In this document: positions 57,000 to 64,000 of the stretch, piece after piece | Layout: every line of letters begins with the position of its first letter | Numbering within the stretch: the first letter of the stretch is position 1 | Source of the DNA: Mantis religiosa | Lineage: Eukaryota; Arthropoda; Insecta; Mantodea; Mantidae | Reading direction: 5' to 3' | NCBI GenBank assembly: GCA_030765055.1 | Contig: CM060958.1 | Span: forward strand, 75,536,985 to 75,600,984 | Length of the DNA: 64,000 nt | Made by a program: the position numbers and the translations under genes | Notes under the pieces: generated by a model | Database searches by the model: none | The model's input: only the letters and a program-made list of their open reading frames with translations | Told to the model about the DNA's origin: nothing

Positions 57000-58165
57000 A
57001 CTGGTGTTCCAGACAATTGGATTGCGGCTGATCTAGAATATTCAATGGCAATTTTCCATTCCTTCGTTTCGGGAGATTTCGATTTCGGCAAACATCTCCT
57101 CCGCGACCCGCTGACAACAGACATGCATCCCACTCCGAATCACCAGATGGACAAGCTTTCTTTACAAAAGAATAGCCCGCATCAAAATTCACAACACCCT
57201 ATCAGCTCCTCCTGACACTCCAAACAGGCACACCAAAAGGAAGCGCCATTTTCGGACTTCTATATATCATCAACACTGCAGACAGTTAATGCAGTTAGTT
57301 AATGCCAGACGTTCTACTCCCATTAGTCCTGGACCCGTAGGACCAAGGACACGGGCCTCCTTCGACCAGGGAGTTACCAAGCAGTCCCAAAAGGGCGCTC
57401 GGCACCTCTGTGGGGCTTTCAATAGAGCAAGACCTAGAGACTAACAAGCCCCCCATCTGGTCCTGTGGACTCAATACGGGATGGAAGTGGATACACCACT
57501 TTCGCACGCCAACTCCAAAATGGGAAGGCTACCGATATGACCTCGGTGGGGCCGCCTGGTGATCTAGCACACCTACTAGCTATACTGGCTAGTACGCGGG
57601 AATATTAATGGCTTCCCTCAACCCTGTCTGGAGACGTACCCGATCACCCACGGGTACCTGGAACCACTGCCCCCTCGAGTCCAACCCAATCCAACAACTC
57701 CCTATCAGGGAGAGGCTCGAATGTTTGGCCCGAGGTTCCTCTAGTAACGTCAGAGGTACCACGAGTGCTAGGGGTCTGCAGCTTCCGCACCACGGCAGCT
57801 GAAGGGGACGGACCCCCTCCCCTACTTCATAAACCATCTACCCGAGCATACACTAGCACAACATGCTGATGATAATGTCTACCTAAGCAGCGCACCACAA
57901 CTACAAAATGCCAAACCGAGGCTGGAAAACAGGGAAAACGCCGCAAGTGGAGACTGACCTGAACAGCAACAAAACTCAAGCCATCATCTTTCGGCACAAA
58001 ATAAAATGCAAATACAGAGAAGCTACCATAACATACCGTAGTTGCCACATAGCATTAAAGACAACCGTACATATCTAAGAGTGACACTTCACAGTAAACT
58101 ATGCAGGAGACTCCACTTCAGAAAGAAAATACAGGAAAAGAATCTGTGCTTCACCATCTCAAGTA
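57000..58165 (+). mobile_element. Degenerate LINE reverse transcriptase, interrupted by repeat F
   Basis: At about 57215 the plus strand reads LTLQTGTPKGSAIFGLLYII, matching the G-x-P-Q-G-S-x-L RT motif. After the repeat at 57310-57830 it resumes with HADDNVYLSS at about 57860 (catalytic x-A-D-D box) and KTQAIIFRHK at about 57975. Stops and shifts are abundant. Removing the repeat brings the RT motifs to their usual distance. Confidence 0.65.
57310..57830 (+). repeat. Dispersed repeat F, copy 2
   Basis: See 37740-38230 for the shared blocks. Here it is GC-rich (for example CGAGTCCAACCCAATCCAAC) and sits inside a LINE RT domain, so it is itself mobile or was copied with a mobile element. Confidence 0.6.
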
Positions 58166-58172
58166 TCACTGG

Positions 58173-58263
58173 ATTAATACAATTTTGAGTCGAACTAATA
58201 CTCTAGGTAAATACTAGCAATAAATGGAGCTTGAGTATTAGTTCGACTCAAAATTGTATTAAT
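58173..58263. repeat. Perfect 31-bp inverted repeat with 29-base loop
   Basis: Arm 58173-58203 begins ATTAATACAATTTTGAGTCG; arm 58233-58263 is its exact reverse complement. The loop is 58204-58232. It may be a small fold-back element or MITE; no clear target duplication was found. Confidence 0.9.
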
Positions 58264-58449
58264 TTTGTGCTTCATTGTATCATAGTCCTTAAACAACAGA
58301 ATATCACTGGATTGTTATTTTACGTGTTGCTATTCAGGGAAGTCGTATAATCTCCAACAAATTAAGTACTATAATTCTAGAAAAGCTTTTCACTTACACA
58401 CAACTTAACACTAAGTTAAACAATTTTGCCTTTAATTATCTTTTAATAC

Positions 58450-59090
58450 TTCTACGCTTGAAATATTTTTGTCTATTGAGTCATTATCATTGTCATCCTC
58501 ATCACTGTATTCATCCCATTGTGTTAAATTATAATTACTTCAATTTTTTCTTTCGTTAGTGCATCTTTTACCTAATATTCCTGTTTTATTTCATCCACAT
58601 GACGGCATACCTTTTCCAGTTCCATTTGACCAATTTGTTCAAATCATTGGCGGCACATTTCGTCTTTCATTTTAAAGGTTACATTTCTGCAAGCAACCCA
58701 TTGGCATCTGTCCATATTAATTCTATAGGATTCAGATCTGGATGCTATGAGGAAGCTTTAAGTTTGCATGGTCATATTCTGACAATATTTGGTCAGTCAA
58801 AAGATTCTTCTGAGTCGGTTTATTGGCTAGAATTAAATCCAATTTCGTTTTAGGTGCTATTTTCATCAAATGGGATATTTTAATTTTGTAACCAAGAGAA
58901 CTATACATATTTTCTTAAAGAACTTGACGTTGGAGGCTTGTTTACTTGTATATTATGGTAAGAGGCATCATCTACTGTTAGCACCGAGTTAAGGGGTAAA
59001 TTTGAAATTAACCTTGTGCCCAGCCATTTAACAGAATTTTCAGTATTCATGTCTTTATGAACACTTAATATGCATGTGACTTTCACAGTA
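58450..59090 (-). mobile_element. Tc1-like DNA transposon fragment, same family as 28330-29785
   Basis: The minus strand reads MNTENSVKWLGTRLISNLPL and TVDDASYHNIQVNKPPTSSS (59060-58910, second catalytic Asp region). In decayed form, further on, come the P-E-LNPIEL-type third acidic region near 58835 and an acidic Met-rich tail. Stops throughout. The third-site region is interrupted by sequence changes rather than a clean deletion. Confidence 0.65.
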
Positions 59091-59104
59091 ATTTATAGTC
59101 AACT

Positions 59105-59800
59105 ACTCGGGGAGGGTGGTGTGCAGACGATTCACACAGCATAACAGGAGTTATACATTTGCTGAGTATAGAAGTTGGAAGGATATAAGAAAAAGAAGGT
59201 TAGACCTGGTCTTGTTGACATTCTATGGGTGAAGGTCAGTGTTTTAGAACCATTGTGCAACTTATAAATATATAATGAAAGATATAATAAAATGTAGGAG
59301 AAAAAGTGCCGGTTCTACCAATCTCAAAATAAAAATTAAGTCAAGGCTAAAGAGATAACACCCCTAAACCCAAGGTGAAATATACCCATGGGTGAAATAA
59401 GCTCTAAAATCCCCTTAGTAAGCCAGCCTCAAGTACACTAGGACTGAACATAGCCTGCCAACACTACGGATGGATGGTCTCAAGCAGCTACTAGTGGTAA
59501 ATGAGTCAGAAGGCCAGAGCAGTGAAATACAAAGTTTGTTGAAAGTTGTCAGAGTCGGCAAGCAGAGCAGCGTAAAAGTGAGTATTGGTCTGCAAGTTGT
59601 GAACATCCAAAGTTTCGAGCAGCGTAAGTTGGTGGGTACAACAGAGACAAAACAGGAACACTAGACTTAAGACTGAGGTGCTTACTTGGGCTAACGATTC
59701 TAGTGACAAAGAAAGTGAGCTTCATACAACTTTGTGTTGTCATTTTGATGACAGTATTCATTCAAATCCTTCCAAGGATTCTGCATGAAGATTTTCAGGA
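59105..59800. other. Intergenic, nothing recognised
   Basis: Several overlapping short open frames (59415-59761) without known motifs. Confidence 0.3.
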
Positions 59801-59849
59801 AGATTTCCCTTCCCTATTTACCCTTAATTTAGAAAGCTGAAGTTAATGA

Positions 59850-60335
59850 GTTTTATTAATTTAACACTATTCATGAACATTATACTAGGAATGGTGCTAA
59901 ATTACATATACTGGGATCAAGATCAAATAAAAAACTTAACTCAGTACTTCATAAAGGGGTTCACATGTATAACTTAATCTTAAAGAAAATCGAAAACAAT
60001 GATAAGAAAAGATTCAGAAGAGATGTGAAATCATTTTTAATAAATCAGTGCTTCTATAGTACTCAAGAGTTCTTTGAATATTTTAGGTACCAGATTAAGT
60101 AGAGTAAATGATTACATAAGAATAATTTTATGATACTAATGGTTGACAATTCATGTAAGTTTTCTGTATTTGTTGACATTGATACAATTTAATCTGATTA
60201 TTGCATGTAGAATTAATTCTGTATTTTCTGAATTTCTAGTTTGTATTGTTTGTACTGTATCTTGAAAAAGCAAATATTTCTGTACAGAAATTAAATGCTA
60301 AATAAATAAATAAATAAATAAATATTAAAATAAAA
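59850..60335 (+). mobile_element. Jockey-like LINE, 3' end only
   Basis: Broken frames read TRNGAKLHILGSRSNK, GVHMYNLILKKIENNDKKRF and LINQCFYSTQEFFEY, the C-terminal pattern of Jockey-type ORF2 (compare YNKLPESIKK...FYSVDEFL at 61349-61888). It ends in an AAATAAATAAATA tail at 60298-60325. Confidence 0.65.
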
Positions 60336-60860
60336 GTTTTAAAAGCAACAGACAAAATGAAGATAGACAACATTTTGCTACACTATGACTAAAAAATATA
60401 CAATTCATATCAAATACCTTTACGTGTAGCATTAGCAACTTTTAAAATACTATATCTCCAACTGTCATGAGCGTATATAAATCAACTTCAAAGGTATGTC
60501 ATACTTTTATTTTATTTATTCAACACCCACATATAGCTAGAAAGGGCAGTATTATATTTCACCAAATGTATGTCAATATTTCACCAGGAATACATGTTGC
60601 CACCTTAATGGGGAAAATGCTTAGAAAAGATCCATGTCTGTGTGCCCTTCTTTATACTGTTAACAAAATATGTAATAAAACAGTTTATGCCAAGATTTAT
60701 CCTGATTGTGATGCAGTAGATAGAAAAATATGGTTTTCTAAATATACTTGTAGAATTCAATAATAATTTAAAGTTTTTGAATATAACTAATGTTCAATCG
60801 ATAATTGTAGAAATTACATCAAAGTAATGAGAAGGGGAACAGAGAGCCCTGTAACATAGT
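60336..60860. other. Intergenic, nothing recognised
   Basis: The plus-strand frame 60467-60763 (98 codons, His/Ile/Cys-rich) has no motif I recognise and no visible start context. Chance or repeat-derived. Confidence 0.3.
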
Positions 60861-60869
60861 TACACATCA

Positions 60870-62010
60870 AATTTTTGTCTTATGGATTTATTTGAACGAA
60901 AGTATTTTGATAGCGAAACGAGTGAAGTTAAAACTCAGATTTCAAGTAGCGCTATAATGAAATATGGGGTCCCTCAAGGTTCGGTGCTTGGACCTCTTTT
61001 ATTTATAGTGTACATTAATGATTTGGCAGATAATGTAGAAAACAGAACCAATATAAATGTTACACTTTTTGCAGATGATACAAATATTTTTATCAAAGGG
61101 GTGAATAAGGAAGGGGCAATTGTATAAATTGAAAATAATCTAAAATATATTCAAAAATGGTTTAGTGCCAATATATTAATATTGAGTAAGGAGAAAACAG
61201 CAGCCCTAAGCTTCTATAATAAAATGAGTGGAAGTCAATTGTATCCAAAATTAATGCTGGGACAAGACACAAACATTAGGTACAAACTATCAAATTTCTG
61301 GGACTAATACTAGATGAAAATTTAAATTGGGAAACTCACATAGAGGCATTGACGAAAAAGCTTAGTAAAATGTGTTTCTTAATGAGGGCGATTACAGGCA
61401 TGTCAAGCTTGAAAGTTCGGAGAATAGTGTACTTTTCATATATACACAGTTTGTTGGCATATGGTATAATTTTTTGGGGAAATTCTAAAGACAGTATAAA
61501 AGTATTCAGATACCAAAAGAAAATAATCAGAATCATAGCAGATGTCTCAAGCACAACTAGTTGTAAGCCATACTTCAGTAAATTAGGTATCTTACCACTG
61601 CCAAGTATATACATATATGAAACTCTTGTACATATGAAAGCAAGCCTAAGTTTATTCAAAACAAGTTCTGAAATTCATATACACAACACTAGAACAAAGA
61701 ATAATTTATTTGTGAAGTCACACAAAACAAAGATGTATGAAAATAGTTTCACATATGCTGGCTTACATCTTTACAATAAGCTACCTGAATCTATAAAAAA
61801 GATTGAATCACATCAATTTAAGAAATTGTTATTAAACTTCCTTAGAGCCAATAACTTCTACAGCGTGGATGAATTTTTAAATTTGTAAATATTTAGTTAG
61901 CTACCTTAATTATAAATATTGTACTTAGTTTTTAGTTCTTAGTTTTTAATTTGACGTGTCCTATAACATGTACATGTTTTAATGGATGAATCAATAAATC
62001 AAATCAAACA
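60870..62010 (+). mobile_element. Jockey-like LINE, reverse transcriptase and C-terminal region
   Basis: An open segment at 60882-61127 has KYGVPQGSVLGPLLFIVYIN and TLFADDTNIFI (catalytic F/YADD). After a stop and a frameshift near 61290, a 179-codon frame (61349-61888) carries the thumb and C-terminal region (KVRRIVYFSYIHSLLAYGII, YNKLPESIKK, NFYSVDEFL). The 3' end has AATCAATAAATCAAATCAA. Only few lesions, so it is younger than the LINE pieces at 2-4.7 kb. 5' truncated. Confidence 0.85.
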
Positions 62011-62014
62011 TGAT

Positions 62015-62812
62015 TTTCAGTTGTCATGTATTTTATCCATATGTTGCATGCAAATAAGTCCAAATTACCTTTCTTTGAGATCATTTCTAGTAAAACATTT
62101 ATTGTAGACTAAATGATAGAACAGCTTTTTAAATATGAATACTTGGTTGTACAAGATGTTTTGTGAAGATGTAATGGATTGAGAAAGTAGTGATTTGATA
62201 CATTAGAGCTTTAAAAGAAGATTACCTGAAGCTCTAACACTGTTAATTATATTTTAATAAAATTGAAACTTCTTATTGAATTATGTGAGTATAACTTAAA
62301 CAAAATTTTCAGACCATAAGTGAATAAAGTCCAAATAAATTTGGTACCTTATGAAAAACACTAGGCTCTTGGGGAAAATAATGTATATATTGAATTTGAA
62401 TTGTCTCAAGTATTTACATTGTCCTAAGTACTCTTATAACACCCTCTAGAACTATTTAGTATTAGTATTACCTCCAGTTCTCCCAAAACAAGGACAGATG
62501 GACTTGGCTATTTGTTATGGCCAATAAAGTAAAATTACAGTGAGCTATAAAGCATTGTTGTCAATCATGGTTCTGAGCGGCAATGCCCCACATTGGGCCA
62601 TTCATGGTGCTCATGGCATAGCAAGCAGTATATTAGGAACCAGTTTAGTGCAGGTTTTCACATAATACACACAAAGCAATGGCTGCATTGGAGACTGCAG
62701 GTGTGAGCTGCCTGTACTCGCCTATTTGGCATAAGTATTTTAAATCCCAACTGCAAAAAGAATTCTTATGTACAGTTGCGAGCAGTAGTATTCAGTGCCT
62801 AGTATGCAATCA
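62015..62812. other. Intergenic, nothing recognised
   Basis: AT-rich; no element ends or domains. Confidence 0.3.
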
Positions 62813-62816
62813 ATAT

Positions 62817-63215
62817 TGTGACTTTGTGGGTTCATAAAGTTAAGAGTCCAGGTTACAAATACCAAAAATTGCTATTTATTTCCGTAGAAACACACTTTAC
62901 AATCGCTGAATTATGTCACATACACAATACAACTTGCAAGGTCAACGACCACAACACAGCTCACACAGTTGCTCACGCACGCGAGTTCAATTAACAATTG
63001 TCTGACTGTGGCAGGCGGCGGCTCTGTTTTTATAGATTACTCACTATCCGGAATGTTCTCAAACAATCAAGACAGTGACAGAAGAAAGACAAACTATCTA
63101 GAAATCAGTCTCCTTCCCCCCACCATTTCGGCGAGCTTTTATCTCCGCACTGCACTGCCTGTCTCTTTGAACTCATTGCCTGTGCCGCCTCAAATCAACC
63201 AATGTGTTCGCAACA
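62817..63215 (+). repeat. Solo LTR, copy 3
   Basis: About 399 bp from TGTGACTTTGTGGGTTCA to TTCGCAACA, flanked by ATAT at 62813-62816 and 63216-63219. Shorter and more diverged inside than copies 1 and 2, but it keeps the ACAATACAACTTGCAAGGTC-type internal block. The frame 62969-63331 runs through it and is spurious. Confidence 0.8.
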
Positions 63216-63219
63216 ATAT

Positions 63220-64000
63220 GTTATGCATAAGAAAATACAAAAAACATTATGAACAGGCAGCATACAGCAAGCTTAATTTTGCAGGAAGTCCTCAACCACT
63301 ATTATTGTTTTATATTAATTCACTAATTTGAAAATAATCCAAATACATATTCTCTTTTCCATTTATAAGGTCAAACAATGATAAGTAATTGTTGTAACAC
63401 ACAAACTGTGTGTAGACAGAAAGCCTATCTTTCAAATCCTCACTATGCCATTGAATTCTCCAGTTCTTATTCTACTTTTCAAATATTCTCTTGCACATTT
63501 TTAAATCCAAAAAGCTCGGAATATAATTTCAAGGTAAAGATTTTAAGGCGAACAGATTGTGCTTTCCTCAATGTACATACATTTATCTGCTCAACTTCCT
63601 ATCAAAGGAACTTATTAATATTTTGCAAGAGGAATAAGCATTTGTATGTATAGTCTGTACAAGAGTAGAGGAAGTCATTGAGTTCAACAAATATTTTCAT
63701 TATCGAGCTCCCCATATCTCTGCAATAATTGTTCCTTGAGACCTCCATTCATTGAGTAGGCATTTCTAAGATCCCAGTAATGTTGTGGCAAGTGTTATAT
63801 GTTCTCAGGACCTCAACCTCCATTGTCTTACGGGCTTCCAGTATGTTAACGTTTTTGTAACAGGATACTTCTTGTTAGGGGTAATTTGCTGTGACCTTGT
63901 ATTACAGCTCCAAGGAATTCACTTACAGCTGACTACGTAAGTTTTCATGCACACATCTCTTGAAAATGTTGGATTTTTTTCTCATGGTTTTAAATGAATC
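63220..64000. other. 3' flank of window, nothing recognised
   Basis: A 91-codon plus frame (63378-63653) lacks any known motif. Confidence 0.3.

Overview
This window looks like nuclear DNA from an insect with a large, repeat-rich, AT-rich genome. The evidence is spliced genes with GT-AG introns of 3.5 to 9 kb, DNA transposons with TA target duplications, Penelope-like, I/Jockey-like and LTR retroelements, and dense tRNA-derived SINEs. A polyneopteran insect such as a cockroach fits, but the species is an inference. No operons, phage, plasmid or CRISPR features were seen.

Three host loci can be supported. (1) The last coding exon of an alpha-carbonic anhydrase gene lies at 5330-5434 on the plus strand; its other exons were not found here and presumably lie upstream. 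(2) A single uninterrupted 602-codon reading frame for a MYCBP-associated protein (MYCBPAP-like) lies at 16781-14973 on the minus strand. (3) A second alpha-carbonic anhydrase gene on the plus strand can be assembled from seven exons between 17252 and 54842. All its splice phases agree and it predicts 345 residues. Exon 1 of this gene and the MYCBPAP start face away from each other across about 470 bp. The two carbonic anhydrase genes share the position and phase of their last conserved intron, so they look like a tandem pair. The downstream copy keeps the three zinc histidines but has lost the Thr199 gatekeeper motif, the His64 proton shuttle and the usual N-terminal signature.

The rest is mostly mobile DNA. 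2.0-4.7 kb: two degenerate RNase H-bearing non-LTR retrotransposon fragments. 8.3-13.2 kb: a solo LTR, nested SINEs and a palindromic pair of tRNA-like SINEs. 13.3-14.8 kb: a mariner/Tc1-like element whose left third is an inverted copy of its right third. 20-21.6 kb and 39.6-40.2 kb: two Penelope-like remnants with inverted ends and hammerhead-like motifs. 22.7, 41.1, 46.2 and 48.4 kb: mariner elements, two of them sharing one internal deletion. 28.3-29.8, 38.5-39.6 and 58.4-59.1 kb: remnants of one Tc1-like family. 32.2-33.4 kb: a LINE with a clear target duplication. 33.9 and 62.8 kb: two more solo LTRs. 34.9-37.4, 43.5-44.7 and 51.8-54.0 kb: three copies of a PIF/Harbinger-like element, one carrying a ten-unit, 175-bp tandem array and one split by a SINE that is itself split by a pogo element. 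57-62 kb: more reverse-transcriptase fragments.

All calls come from reading the sequence by eye. Family names rest on motif recognition, not on a database search.
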